A DNA stretch of 64,000 nt from an uncultured Clostridia bacterium (GTDB lineage: Bacteria; Bacillota; Clostridia; Oscillospirales; Acutalibacteraceae), in the NCBI GenBank assembly GCA_947166625.1, contig CAMVEX010000006.1, positions 1 to 64,000 on the forward strand, given 5' to 3'. This document shows, piece by piece, positions 42,402 through 51,866 of this stretch. The translations under genes and the position numbers were made by a program. Below the pieces are notes generated by a model that saw only the letters and a list, made by a program, of their open reading frames with translations, made no database searches and had not been told where the DNA came from. Positions within the stretch are counted from its first letter, which is position 1, and the number at the start of each line of letters is the position of its first letter.

Positions 42402-43136
42402 TCAGTGTTTGTCAGAATAAATCCTCGGGCCGAATATTGCCGAGCCCACTCTGACCAGATTTGCTCCGGCGAGAATTGCGGTTTCATAATCTCCGCTCAT
42501 CCCCATAGACAAAATTTCCATATTTATATTATCCATTTTTTTATTGCAAATGTCAATAAACAGTTTATGCATATTTTCAAAAATATGAAGCAGCTCGGTT
42601 TTATCATCGCAAATCGGGGCTACGCACATCAGCCCTTTGACCTTGATACCGCTGATCTCGGCTATCTCAGCCGCCCTTTCGGGCACCTCGGAAATATCAA
42701 AGCCGAATTTGCTCCATTCGCAGCCGATATTCACCTCAAGCAAAACCTTTTGCTCAATTTCGCGGCTGAGAGCGTGCTTCGCGATCTCACGCGCTATCGA
42801 GACGGTATCGACCGACTGGATCACATCGACCTCTCCGACGATCTTTTTAGCCTTGTTTGACTGGAGATGGCCTATAAGATGGGCTTTGCAGGATGACATA
42901 TCAAGCTCGTTTATCTTTGACATAAATTCCTGCACTCTGTTTTCGCCTATGAGATCTACTCCCTGCGATAAGGCGTAATTGATACGAGCCGAATCTATCG
43001 TCTTGGTCACAGCCATCAGATCAACGGCATTTTCGTCTCTGCCGGAGGCGAGAGATGCTTTTGCGATCCGCTCCCTGATGACCTTGAGATTTTCGGTGAT
43101 ATTTTCAAATTCGGGATTAAGCGATGACTTTTCCAT
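42402..43136 (-). CDS. YggS/PLPBP family pyridoxal-phosphate homeostasis protein
   Basis: A 244-residue single-domain TIM-barrel PLP protein. DLMAVTKT carries the PLP lysine, LIGENRVQEF and HLIGHLQSNKAK follow, then LMCVAPIC and LSMGMSGDYETAI. These proteins balance cellular PLP and have no known catalytic reaction. The start MEKSSLN is chosen because AAAGGAG lies upstream; the longer ORF start intrudes into the HlyD-like gene. It overlaps that gene by 20 nt. Confidence 0.92.
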   Translation of the reverse strand: MEKSSLNPEFENITENLKVIRERIAKASLASGRDENAVDLMAVTKTIDSARINYALSQGVDLIGENRVQEFMSKINELDMSSCKAHLIGHLQSNKAKKIVGEVDVIQSVDTVSIAREIAKHALSREIEQKVLLEVNIGCEWSKFGFDISEVPERAAEIAEISGIKVKGLMCVAPICDDKTELLHIFENMHKLFIDICNKKMDNINMEILSMGMSGDYETAILAGANLVRVGSAIFGPRIYSDKH

Positions 43137-44334
43137 TTGACAGCTCCTTTCCGGCAACCACGACCTCGTCATACTGGGCGAGCCAGCCCGCAACGCCGGT
43201 TTTATCCTGAGCGACGACAAAGTTTTCATCCGAATAGACTTCCTCTATCCTGTTGAATTTAATGAGATTGCCCTCTTTGATATAGACGCCCGGCTTGTTT
43301 TCATCATTGAATCTGACAGCGTCGCGCCTGATTTTGATGCCCGTATATTCGCGCACGATTATCTTGCCCGAAACCTTGCGGATATCGGAAAGCTCGCTGT
43401 TCATATTTGAGCATTTGAATATAACGAAGCACCTGCCGTCTTCAAGAAGTTTTTTTGAATAAACGCGGGCTTCGACGGTTTCTTCATCCGAATCACCGAG
43501 CATAAGGCGGATCTTATGGTTTGCCTCGACACCGGTGAGTTTTTCCGATGGAACGACGCAGGCGGCATACCATTCAAAGCCGTTTATGACCTTACCGATC
43601 GCTCCGGCGGGAATTTTCCCCTTCTTTTGACCCAGAGCCTTCAAAACATCATCGGCGGTCGCCTCGTCTATTTTTTCTGCGGGTATCACATTCTCAAAAC
43701 CGTCCGGCCGGGAGACGAAGCAGCCCGCCACATCGGCGGTGACCATTCCTTCGGGCTCGGCCTTTGTCAGCTTCTCTATCTGTTTCTCGAGCTTTTCTAT
43801 CTGCTCGGTGCAATCGACATCATAGCCGAGAGAGATATTTTTTCTGGAGAAGTTTTCGCTGAAGGTCAGCTCATCTGAGCTGAGGTTTACATAATTGTTG
43901 TAATAAACGGCGTCAAGCATTGCAAAAAAGTTTCTGTCTATCTCGCCGTTGAGTTTATTCATATCGAGGTTTGCAAGGCGGACCTGACCCTCGATTTTTT
44001 TATAAGTCTCGAGCTTTTTGATGAGCGAGAGCGCAGCCGAATAATTCTCGGCATCCTTCTCATTTGAGAAAACCGCCGCTATTTCACTGCCGCTGCTGAC
44101 CTTGCCTCCGTTTTGAGCGAGGGAAACAACCACTCCCTTTGAGCCGGAGGTGATTATATGCTCCTCGCGGATGATATACATATCGGTATCAACGGTTTCG
44201 GAGACGGTCTGAACATAGGCCGTAGAGGTCTTATAGGCGTTGCCTGAATTGCGGTAAACGCTGACCCCGAAATAACCGAGGATGATCACCGCCGCGGCAA
44301 CGGCGAGAATCCTTGTAATCTTTTCGGGTTTCAT
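43117..44334 (-). CDS. HlyD-like membrane-anchored adaptor protein
   Basis: A 405-residue protein with one N-terminal membrane span (ILAVAAAVIILGYFGVSVY) and an extracytoplasmic part built of a barrel, a coiled-coil hairpin at about residues 100-200 (YDVDCTEQIEKLEKQIEKL) and C-terminal beta segments. The architecture is that of periplasmic-adaptor-like (HlyD) proteins, but no ABC transporter is adjacent. In Clostridia such a gene is often next to yggS-sepF, which suggests a role in the envelope during division. This is inference. Confidence 0.75.
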   Translation of the reverse strand: MKPEKITRILAVAAAVIILGYFGVSVYRNSGNAYKTSTAYVQTVSETVDTDMYIIREEHIITSGSKGVVVSLAQNGGKVSSGSEIAAVFSNEKDAENYSAALSLIKKLETYKKIEGQVRLANLDMNKLNGEIDRNFFAMLDAVYYNNYVNLSSDELTFSENFSRKNISLGYDVDCTEQIEKLEKQIEKLTKAEPEGMVTADVAGCFVSRPDGFENVIPAEKIDEATADDVLKALGQKKGKIPAGAIGKVINGFEWYAACVVPSEKLTGVEANHKIRLMLGDSDEETVEARVYSKKLLEDGRCFVIFKCSNMNSELSDIRKVSGKIIVREYTGIKIRRDAVRFNDENKPGVYIKEGNLIKFNRIEEVYSDENFVVAQDKTGVAGWLAQYDEVVVAGKELSNGKVIA

Positions 44335-45278
44335 TTCTCACGCTCCTTCCGGATATAATCATTAACGGCGCAGGCAAGCGAATCGAAGGAATCGTATTCG
44401 TCGATAAAGAAGAAACGGATCCTCTCATCGCGTCTGAACCAGGTGAGCTGGCGTTTCGCATAGCGCCTTGTCTGCATTTTAAGTTTTTCCACACATTCAT
44501 CGAGAGACGCTTCGCCTTTGAAATAAGGGAGCAGCTCTTTGCAGCCTATTGCCTGGGAGGCGGTGCCGGAGGGGTATTTCTCATAAAAGAGCCTCGCCTC
44601 TTCTTCAAGACCGCTTTCGAGCATTCTGTCGATCCGTGAATTTATGCGGTCATAGAGATAATCTCTGTTTTTGGCGTCAAGCCCGACAGCCGTGAGTTTA
44701 TAGGGCGAAGGGCTCGAGCGGGAGAGAAGATCCTGCTCGGTCTTGGTTTTGCCGGTGGAATGATATATTTCAAGAGCTCTTATTATCCTGCCGACATTGT
44801 TGACATGGAGAGTTTCCGCCGCCCGGGGATCGAGAAGCCGCAGCTCTTCAAGCAGAGCCTGCGCTCCCTCAGATTCGGCGCGGGATTTGAGAAATTCTCT
44901 GTAAGCAAAATCGGTTTCTCCCTCGGTGAACGAGATATTATCGACAAGCGATGAATAATAGAGCCCCGTCCCACCGACGAGCACGGGAAGCCGACCGCGC
45001 TTCGCTATATCCGCAACGGTGTCTTTGGCGAGCCCGCAATACTGAGCAACGCTGAATTTTTCATCGGGAGAAACAAAATCAATAAGATGATGAGGCACTC
45101 CCTGCATTTCGGCGGCAGTCGGCTTTGCGGTGGAAATATCCATACCTCTGTAGATCTGCATTGAATCACAGGAGACGACCTCCCCCGAAAATTCTTTGCA
45201 CACAGAGACTCCGACGGCTGTTTTGCCCGAAGCGGTGGGGCCGACTACGGCAATCAATTCATTACTGTATTCTGCCAA
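44331..45278 (-). CDS. miaA: tRNA dimethylallyltransferase
   Basis: A 315-residue enzyme that adds a dimethylallyl group to N6 of adenosine 37. VVGPTASGKTAVGV is the P-loop, CDSMQIYRGMDISTAKPT and GGTGLYYSSLV are family motifs, and RRYAKRQLTWFRRD is the C-terminal tRNA-binding motif. The only start available at the family's usual position is TTG 45278, or TTG 45257; neither has a strong ribosome site, and the gene overlaps mutL by 17 nt, suggesting coupling. It acts before miaB in the same pathway. Confidence 0.93.
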   Translation of the reverse strand: MAEYSNELIAVVGPTASGKTAVGVSVCKEFSGEVVSCDSMQIYRGMDISTAKPTAAEMQGVPHHLIDFVSPDEKFSVAQYCGLAKDTVADIAKRGRLPVLVGGTGLYYSSLVDNISFTEGETDFAYREFLKSRAESEGAQALLEELRLLDPRAAETLHVNNVGRIIRALEIYHSTGKTKTEQDLLSRSSPSPYKLTAVGLDAKNRDYLYDRINSRIDRMLESGLEEEARLFYEKYPSGTASQAIGCKELLPYFKGEASLDECVEKLKMQTRRYAKRQLTWFRRDERIRFFFIDEYDSFDSLACAVNDYIRKEREK

Positions 45279-47205
45279 AATTCTTTTCCAGCTCTCTTTG
45301 TGTCATTTCGATAAGCACGGGTCTGCCGTGCGGGCAGTAGCGTATCTCGGGCATCGAAAGAAGCTGCTTAGCGAATTTTTCCATTTCGAGCCTTGAGGTA
45401 ACATTGCCCGCCTTAATCGCGCTTCTGCACGCTACGGAATGAAAGATCCAATCCAGCTTCTCAAACATAACATCCTGCCGTTTTTCGACAAATCTGCCCG
45501 CTATCTCGGCTATGATATCGGGGATCTCATCGGGCGAGAGCTCCATCGGGCACGCTCTGACAAGGACCGAGCCGCTTCCGAAATCCTCGACCTCGAAGCC
45601 GGATTCATTTATTATCCCGATATTGCCGGTGACAGCCGAATACTCATCCTTGGGCAGATCCACCGTAACGGGTGAGAGAAGCATCTGACCCGTTCTTTCG
45701 CCCTCGTTATTTTTAAGACGCTCATAAATGATCCTCTCATGGGCGGCGTGTTTATCTATGATGATGAGTTTCTTTTTGTATTCGCAGATGATGTAGGTCA
45801 TAAACGCTTCGCCTACAAGCCTGAACTGCTCCTCTTCAAATTCTTCGCTGTTTATCGGCTGAGGAGCCTCGCTTACCGGTGATTCCTCGGAGGCGGGGGC
45901 TGAAACGGGAGAAGGAGAATTCAAAAGAATATCATCCGCCGAATCGATCCCGGCGCCCTCGCGCGGCAAAGAATCGGGCGCGTTTGCCGTAAGAGTGGTT
46001 TTCGGCCTGAACGGGACGGGTGAAGGAACGCTTTCCTCCTTTTTTGAGGCGCCGCCGTTTCCGAACTCCGAGGCGCTCATACGCAGGAATCCGCCGCCCG
46101 TCTTCATTTTAAGCTGCTCATCGGGCACCTTTGGCTTATCGGTATATTTTACCGGGAAATTATACGGTTTATTGCTTTGGTAAGGCGAGCTTACTTGCTC
46201 GACCTGTACCCTGGTATCACCCCGGTCAAGAGCCGATTTGACAGCCCCGAATACCGCGGAAAACACGGGCTTCTCGTCGCTGAATCTGACCTCGGTCTTT
46301 GCCGGGTGAACATTAACGTCAACAAGTGACGGATTGATTTCAATATTGAGGACGCATGACGGGAATTTACCGACCATGATGCTGTTTCTGTAACCTTCGG
46401 AGAGAGCCGCGGAGCCGGTGCCCGTGCGGACATATCTGCCGTTTATGAAGAAAAACTGCATATTTCTGTTCGGCCTTGAATACTGCGGCTTTGAGATAAA
46501 TCCGCCGACTTTGATGCCCGACGCCTCACCGGAGCATTCTATGAGCCCTGAGGCGAATTCTTTGCCGAAAACCTCGCGGATACAGGTGAGCAGATCACCT
46601 TTGCCGCTCGTCATAAGCGTCTGTTTGCCGTCTCTGATAAACCGGAAGGAAACCTCCGGATGTGAAAGAGCGACCCTGTCAACGGCAGAGGCGACGGCAT
46701 TAGCCTCCGTGACATCTTTTTTGAGGAATTTCATCCTCGCGGGGGTTTTCATAAACAGATCACGCACCGTGACGGTAGTACCGCACGGACAGCCCGCATC
46801 GTCAAGCAAAATCTCCTCACCGAATTCGGTGACATACCTCGTACCGACCGGATCTCCTTTGACGGCGGTCAGCACTTCTACACGGGATACCGCGGCTATG
46901 CTCGCGAGCGCCTCTCCCCTGAAACCGAGGGTCATTATCGAATTCAAATCATCGGCATCTTTGATCTTGCTTGTGGCGTGGCTGACAAAGGCGTTTCTTA
47001 TATCGTCGCGCCCGATCCCAGAGCCGTTATCGCTGATACGGATATATGAGATACCGCCGCGCCTTATCTCAAGGGTAACGGTATCTGCTCCCGCATCGAC
47101 CGAATTTTCAAGGAGCTCCTTGACTATTGACGCAGGTCTCTCGACGACCTCGCCCGCGGCGATAAGCTCCGCGAGATGCTTGGGCATTACATTTATCTTG
47201 GCCAC
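45262..47205 (-). CDS. mutL: DNA mismatch repair protein MutL
   Basis: A 647-residue MutL. The N-terminal GHKL ATPase has NSVDAGADT, ISDNGSGIG and GFRGEALASI. A linker follows (residues about 340-450), and the C-terminal endonuclease domain has IIDKHAAHERIIYE, the metal motif of nicking MutL proteins, plus CRSAIKAG and CPHGRP. It should therefore nick DNA without a MutH. The start GTG 47205 has AAAGGAG 5 nt before it; the ORF-track start has none. It lies 29 nt after mutS. Confidence 0.94.
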   Translation of the reverse strand: MAKINVMPKHLAELIAAGEVVERPASIVKELLENSVDAGADTVTLEIRRGGISYIRISDNGSGIGRDDIRNAFVSHATSKIKDADDLNSIMTLGFRGEALASIAAVSRVEVLTAVKGDPVGTRYVTEFGEEILLDDAGCPCGTTVTVRDLFMKTPARMKFLKKDVTEANAVASAVDRVALSHPEVSFRFIRDGKQTLMTSGKGDLLTCIREVFGKEFASGLIECSGEASGIKVGGFISKPQYSRPNRNMQFFFINGRYVRTGTGSAALSEGYRNSIMVGKFPSCVLNIEINPSLVDVNVHPAKTEVRFSDEKPVFSAVFGAVKSALDRGDTRVQVEQVSSPYQSNKPYNFPVKYTDKPKVPDEQLKMKTGGGFLRMSASEFGNGGASKKEESVPSPVPFRPKTTLTANAPDSLPREGAGIDSADDILLNSPSPVSAPASEESPVSEAPQPINSEEFEEEQFRLVGEAFMTYIICEYKKKLIIIDKHAAHERIIYERLKNNEGERTGQMLLSPVTVDLPKDEYSAVTGNIGIINESGFEVEDFGSGSVLVRACPMELSPDEIPDIIAEIAGRFVEKRQDVMFEKLDWIFHSVACRSAIKAGNVTSRLEMEKFAKQLLSMPEIRYCPHGRPVLIEMTQRELEKNFGRIQ

Positions 47206-47234
47206 AGTCGCTCCTTTCTCCGCATTGCGTAAGA

Positions 47235-49838
47235 TCAATCCGCAAGCGAAATCAATTCATAAAGTATCTGCATCGCCTCAATGGGCGTGAGTGTGTTGAT
47301 ATCTATCTTTTTGAGCTTGGCTCTTATCGCGCTGTCATTGGAATCGGCAAACGAGATCTGATTGTCGCTCTGAGAATCGCGCTCTTCAAATATGATCGGT
47401 CTGCCGCTCTCCTCAAGGATCTCTTTAAGGACGACCTTTGCCCTCTCAACGACGGAATTGGGCACTCCCGCGAGCTTTGCGACTTCAATGCCGTAGCTGC
47501 CGTCTGCACAGCCGGGAACGATGCGGCGAAGGAAGGTGATACTGTCTCCCCTCTTTTTGACCGAAATATTGTAGTTTTTGACGCCCGGAACTTTGTTTTC
47601 GAGGTCGGTGAGCTCATGATAATGAGTTGCGAAAAGAGTTTTGGCGCCGAGTTTTCGTTTATCGGCGGCGTATTCGAGGACGGACCTCGCGATGCTCATT
47701 CCGTCATAGGTGGAGGTGCCTCTGCCGATCTCATCGAAAATTATGAGGCTTGACGAAGTGGCGTTTTTGAGAATATCCGCGACCTCGCTCATCTCGACCA
47801 TAAATGTAGATGAGCCGGAGGCGAGGTCATCCGAAGCGCCTATTCTTGTAAAAATACCGTCAACCACACAGAGCCGCGCGGACTCGGCGGGGACAAATGA
47901 GCCTGCCTGAGCCATCAGGCAAATCAAAGCGACCTGCCTCATATAAGTCGATTTACCCGCCATATTGGGACCCGTGATTATCGCGCAGCGGTTATCCGCG
48001 CAATCGAGCACCGTATCATTCGGGACGAACGGGGAATCTATCATTTTTTCAACAACGGGATGCCGCCCGCTGTTTATCACTATTTCACTGCCCGCATTCA
48101 TTTCGGGGCAAACATAGTTGTTTTCATTTGCCGCACGGGCAAATGAGCAAAGCACATCGAGAGTCGCGGCGGCGGCGGCAGTCCTCTGTATCTCTGTAAG
48201 CCTCTCAGCCGCCTTCTTACGCACGGAATCGAATATCTCATATTCGAGCTGGCCGATGCGCTCCTGTGCTCCGAGGACTTTGGATTCAAGCTCCTTTAAC
48301 TCCTGCGTGATAAATCTCTCGCAGTTTACGAGGGTCTGCTTGCGGATATAATCATCCGGCACAAGCTCTTTGAAGGAATTTGAGACTTCGATATAATAAC
48401 CGAACACCCTGTTATATCCTATCTTGAGCTTTTTGATGCCCGTCCTCTCCTGCTCTCTTGCCTGAATATCCGCAAGGAAGCCTTTGCCGTTGCTGACAAT
48501 CCCGCGAAGCTCATCAAGCTGGGCATTGAATCCCGAACGGATCATCCCGCCCTCTCTCACGGTAAACGGAGGCTCATCGACAATAGAAGCCTCGATAAGA
48601 GAGGTCAGATCGGAGAGATCTGCCATATCATCCGACACCGATGAAAACACAGCGCTTCTGCAGCCGGAAATCATGGCTTTGATCTCGGGCATACGCATAA
48701 GAGTGTATGACAGCGCCCTGAGGTCTTTGGCGTTTGCACTGCCGTAGGAAATCCTGGTGATAAGCCTCTCAATATCCTGGCAACCGTCAAGCGCTCCGGC
48801 GATATCGTCGCAGAGCATCGGGGATTCGGTCAGTTCCTTGACGGCATTGTGGCGCTTTGTAATGCCTCCTATGCTCATAAGAGGCTGTTCAAGCCAAGAG
48901 CGAAGCATACGCTTGCCCATTGAGGTCTTTGCCTTATCGAGCACCCAGAGCAGAGTGCCGCGTTTTTCGCGGGTACGGAGAGTTTCCGTGATCTCGAGAT
49001 TCCTGCGGGCGGAAACATCAAGGCGCATAAAGCTGCCCTCTCCGTAGCACTCAACGGCACGGATATTTTCAAGTTCGTTTTTCTGAACGCTTCTCAAATA
49101 ATCGAGGGTTGTGCCGGCGGCGGCAACCGCTGCGCCGGAATCGCCCGGAATAAGAGAGGAAGTATCCGAAACTCCGAAATGGGCTTTGAGGATCTCCGCG
49201 CACGCGGAAACTTCAAATTTATCATCATCGAGCATCTCGAGAGAAGCGGAATTCATCCTGGATTTTATGAAATCCGTCACCTGCTTCAATTCCAAAACGG
49301 CGGAATTGATAATAACCTCTCTGGGCAAAAACTTACCGAGCTCGTTTATAACTCCCGAGGTGCAGTTTTTGAGAGGATAGCCTGTCACATGGAAAGCGCC
49401 GGTAGAAACATCTGCAAAGCATAAGCCGACCTCGCCGCCCGTAACGCAGACGCAGCCGAGATAATTGTTTCTGCCCTCGTCGAGCATCGTGCTCTCGATG
49501 ACAGTGCCCGGGGTGAGGACTCTGGTAACATTTCTCTTGACTATTCCTTTGGCGAGAGCGGGGTCTTCAAGTTGCTCGCAGACGGCTACTTTATAGCCTT
49601 TTGCAACAAGCCTCGCTATATATGAATCGGCGGCGTGATACGGGATCCCGCACATCGGGGCGCGCTCCTCCTGCCCGCAGTCTCTGCCCGTAAGCACAAG
49701 CTCAAGCTCTGCGGACGCGGTTTTTGCATCCTCAAAAAACATCTCATAAAAATCACCGAGACGAAACATAAGAATAGTATCGGGATACTGTTTTTTGATT
49801 TCAAAATACTGTTTCATCATCGGAGTGTATTCCGCCAT
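47235..49838 (-). CDS. mutS: DNA mismatch repair protein MutS
   Basis: An 867-residue mismatch-recognition ATPase. The N terminus TPMMKQYFEIKKQYPDTIL and RLGDFYEMFFEDA hold the Phe-x-Glu mismatch-binding motif. ITGPNMAGKSTYMRQ is the Walker A box, and IIFDEIGRGTSTYDG the Walker B and signature. Length is normal. It follows the ylbF-like gene by 49 nt and precedes mutL, as in Bacillus. Confidence 0.96.
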   Translation of the reverse strand: MAEYTPMMKQYFEIKKQYPDTILMFRLGDFYEMFFEDAKTASAELELVLTGRDCGQEERAPMCGIPYHAADSYIARLVAKGYKVAVCEQLEDPALAKGIVKRNVTRVLTPGTVIESTMLDEGRNNYLGCVCVTGGEVGLCFADVSTGAFHVTGYPLKNCTSGVINELGKFLPREVIINSAVLELKQVTDFIKSRMNSASLEMLDDDKFEVSACAEILKAHFGVSDTSSLIPGDSGAAVAAAGTTLDYLRSVQKNELENIRAVECYGEGSFMRLDVSARRNLEITETLRTREKRGTLLWVLDKAKTSMGKRMLRSWLEQPLMSIGGITKRHNAVKELTESPMLCDDIAGALDGCQDIERLITRISYGSANAKDLRALSYTLMRMPEIKAMISGCRSAVFSSVSDDMADLSDLTSLIEASIVDEPPFTVREGGMIRSGFNAQLDELRGIVSNGKGFLADIQAREQERTGIKKLKIGYNRVFGYYIEVSNSFKELVPDDYIRKQTLVNCERFITQELKELESKVLGAQERIGQLEYEIFDSVRKKAAERLTEIQRTAAAAATLDVLCSFARAANENNYVCPEMNAGSEIVINSGRHPVVEKMIDSPFVPNDTVLDCADNRCAIITGPNMAGKSTYMRQVALICLMAQAGSFVPAESARLCVVDGIFTRIGASDDLASGSSTFMVEMSEVADILKNATSSSLIIFDEIGRGTSTYDGMSIARSVLEYAADKRKLGAKTLFATHYHELTDLENKVPGVKNYNISVKKRGDSITFLRRIVPGCADGSYGIEVAKLAGVPNSVVERAKVVLKEILEESGRPIIFEERDSQSDNQISFADSNDSAIRAKLKKIDINTLTPIEAMQILYELISLAD

Positions 49839-49887
49839 TTTTATACCTTCCGTATCACAAAATTAAAAAAGTAAACCAGGTTTGATA

Positions 49888-50301
49888 TTATTCGCAGCCG
49901 GAGCAGGAATCGCAGCCGCAGGAGCAATCGTGCTCGTGGATATGAGGCTCGCAGGTAGCGGGGTCTTCGCCCTGGATGCAGCAGGAGAGGATGCCGTTGA
50001 TATATTTCATAAGCTTATCCATCTCTTTGACCGCGGCATCATAAGCCTTCATATTTTCGCTTGCCATGATCTGAGAATAAATCTGACCGTATTCGGTATC
50101 TATCTGCTGAAGCTTGGCTTCATCTTTATCCTCTTTGCCCGCCTCCTGCTGAAACTGAAGCTGGCAGAGCTGAAGCTTTGCGATGAGCTCATTGAGAGCA
50201 GTATCTTCTTCATTCACTTTCTGAGCCTGTCTGAATTTGAGATAGCGCTCATCCTTCTGTAACTCCGCGCCGAGCTGTCTTGCCATTTCGATTAAATCCA
50301 T
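49888..50301 (-). CDS. YlbF-family protein with cysteine-rich C-terminal tail
   Basis: A 137-residue helical protein of the YlbF/YmcA family (residues 1-100; DLIEMARQLGAELQKDERY). In Bacillus these proteins form a complex with YaaT that binds iron-sulfur clusters and promotes RNase Y-dependent mRNA maturation, and ymcA sits beside miaB as here. The last 35 residues contain eight cysteines and two histidines (EPHIHEHDCSCGCDSCSG), a likely metal site not needed for the core fold. It lies 60 nt after miaB and 49 nt before mutS. Confidence 0.87.
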   Translation of the reverse strand: MDLIEMARQLGAELQKDERYLKFRQAQKVNEEDTALNELIAKLQLCQLQFQQEAGKEDKDEAKLQQIDTEYGQIYSQIMASENMKAYDAAVKEMDKLMKYINGILSCCIQGEDPATCEPHIHEHDCSCGCDSCSGCE

Positions 50302-50361
50302 AATTGTTTCTCCTGTAAATTTATTTTTTAGGCACCGCTATACACGGCGCATTTTGTATTA

Positions 50362-51771
50362 TCAAATCATTCTGCCCCGTAATATCCAGGTCAGCGATTC
50401 CGTCACCTCGACATCCCGATAAGTCCCGAGGACGCTTTTATCTGCCGGGAACTCGATAATGATATTGCCCTCGGTCCTGCCTTCGATAAGACCCGCCTTG
50501 CTCACGCCGTCACAAAGCACTCTGTAAACTCTGCCGACGCTCGCCGCGGTCCTCTTTGAGGCGACCTCCTCCTGAACGGAGAGAAGCTCTCTGAACCAGA
50601 TCCCCTTTTCTTCACGCGATACGGGGTCGGGAAGCTTCGCGGCAGGAGTTCCCTCACGGGGCGAATAAATGAAGGTAAACATGGAAGTAAACCCGCATTT
50701 TTTCACAAGCTCGACGGTCTTTAAGAAATCTTCTCTTGTTTCGCCGGGGAAGCCGACTATGACATCGGCGGTGATCGAAAGCTCCGGCATAACTTTGTAA
50801 GCATATTCAACGAGGGAATAGTATTTATCTGCGGTATAGCCGCGATTCATGGCTTTGAGGATCCTGTCGCTTCCGCTCTGAAACGGCAGATGAAGGTGCT
50901 TCGCGACTTTTTCACACTCTGCCATGGTATCGAGAAGCTCACGGGTGCAATCCTTGGGGTGAGAAGTCATAAAGCGGATGCGGAAATCGCCTTCAATGGC
51001 GTTGATGCGCCTGAGAAGAGAAGCGAAATTCACTCCGTAATCGGGAGATTTGCCGTAGGAATTGACATTCTGACCGAGAAGGGTGATCTCTTTATATCCC
51101 TGAGCGACGAGTTCCTTTGCCTGAGCGACTATGATATCCGGATCGCGGCTGCGTTCCCTGCCCCTGACATAAGGCACGATACAGTAGGTGCAGAAATTAT
51201 TGCAGCCGTACATAATCGGGAGCCACGCTTTATAATCGGAATCTCTGTGGATCGGCATTTCTTCGCTTATCACGCCGTCACCCGACGGGATCTCCGTGAT
51301 CTTTTTGCCCTGAGAGAGAGATTTATAAACAAACTCCGGCAGGCGGTGGATCACATTGGTACCGAAAACCACATCCACAAAAGAATAGCTCCTGCGGATC
51401 TTTTCGGCTATGTGAGGCTGCTGCATCATACAGCCGCAGAGGAATATTTTTAAATCTTTGTTTTCCGCCTTTTTATTTTTGAGGGCGCCCACATTGCCGA
51501 ACACTCTGTCTTCCGCATGCTCCCTCACGGCGCAGGTGTTATAGAGGATCAAAGAAGCGTCATCAAGAGAATCGGTGAGGCCGTAGCCCATTTCGGAAAG
51601 CATACCTTTGATATACTCGCCGTCGGACACATTGCCCTGGCAGCCGTAGGTATGCACATACGCGAGAGGTTTTGAACCGAAGCGCGAATCAATGAGCGCG
51701 CGCACAAGCTCGGTATATTCTTTTTGCTTTGCGGTTTCTTCGGGAGAAACGCGGAATTTTTCGCCGCTCAC
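50362..51771 (-). CDS. miaB: tRNA-2-methylthio-N6-dimethylallyladenosine synthase
   Basis: A 469-residue radical SAM methylthiotransferase that adds the 2-methylthio group to the i6A37 product of MiaA. The N-terminal UPF0004 domain has three Cys (HTYGCQGNVSD, LYNTCAVRE, LCGCMMQQP) for the auxiliary cluster. The radical SAM motif is CNNFCTYCIVP, and a TRAM domain ends the protein. The start GTG 51771 has GGAGGG 6 nt upstream. It heads the 17-gene minus-strand unit. Confidence 0.95.
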   Translation of the reverse strand: MSGEKFRVSPEETAKQKEYTELVRALIDSRFGSKPLAYVHTYGCQGNVSDGEYIKGMLSEMGYGLTDSLDDASLILYNTCAVREHAEDRVFGNVGALKNKKAENKDLKIFLCGCMMQQPHIAEKIRRSYSFVDVVFGTNVIHRLPEFVYKSLSQGKKITEIPSGDGVISEEMPIHRDSDYKAWLPIMYGCNNFCTYCIVPYVRGRERSRDPDIIVAQAKELVAQGYKEITLLGQNVNSYGKSPDYGVNFASLLRRINAIEGDFRIRFMTSHPKDCTRELLDTMAECEKVAKHLHLPFQSGSDRILKAMNRGYTADKYYSLVEYAYKVMPELSITADVIVGFPGETREDFLKTVELVKKCGFTSMFTFIYSPREGTPAAKLPDPVSREEKGIWFRELLSVQEEVASKRTAASVGRVYRVLCDGVSKAGLIEGRTEGNIIIEFPADKSVLGTYRDVEVTESLTWILRGRMI

Positions 51772-51801
51772 TGCCTGCCCTCCGTTCAAAAAATATATAT
51801 T

Positions 51802-51830
51802 ATTATATAATAAAGCGCCGCATTATTCAA
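51802..51830 (-). promoter_or_regulatory. Predicted promoter of miaB-to-prsW unit
   Basis: On the minus strand TTGAAT and TATAAT are 17 nt apart, 31 nt upstream of the miaB GTG. Its -35 box lies inside the hairpin that ends the upstream transcript. Confidence 0.78.
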
Positions 51831-51854
51831 GTATAAATTGAACAATATCGGCGC
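51815..51854 (-). terminator. Terminator of ftsK unit overlapping miaB promoter
   Basis: On the minus strand GCGCCGATATTGTTCAA pairs with TTGAATAATGCGGCGC (imperfect, 6 strong G-C pairs at the base), followed by TTTATTATATAA. It lies 12 nt after the ComEC-like gene and includes the -35 box of the next promoter. Confidence 0.6.
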
Positions 51855-51866
51855 AATTCAGAGATT

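Noticed and set aside
46418-47290. Plus-strand ORF of 290 aa
   Set aside because: It is antisense to the ATPase domain of mutL; Ser/Thr/Pro-rich shadow composition.
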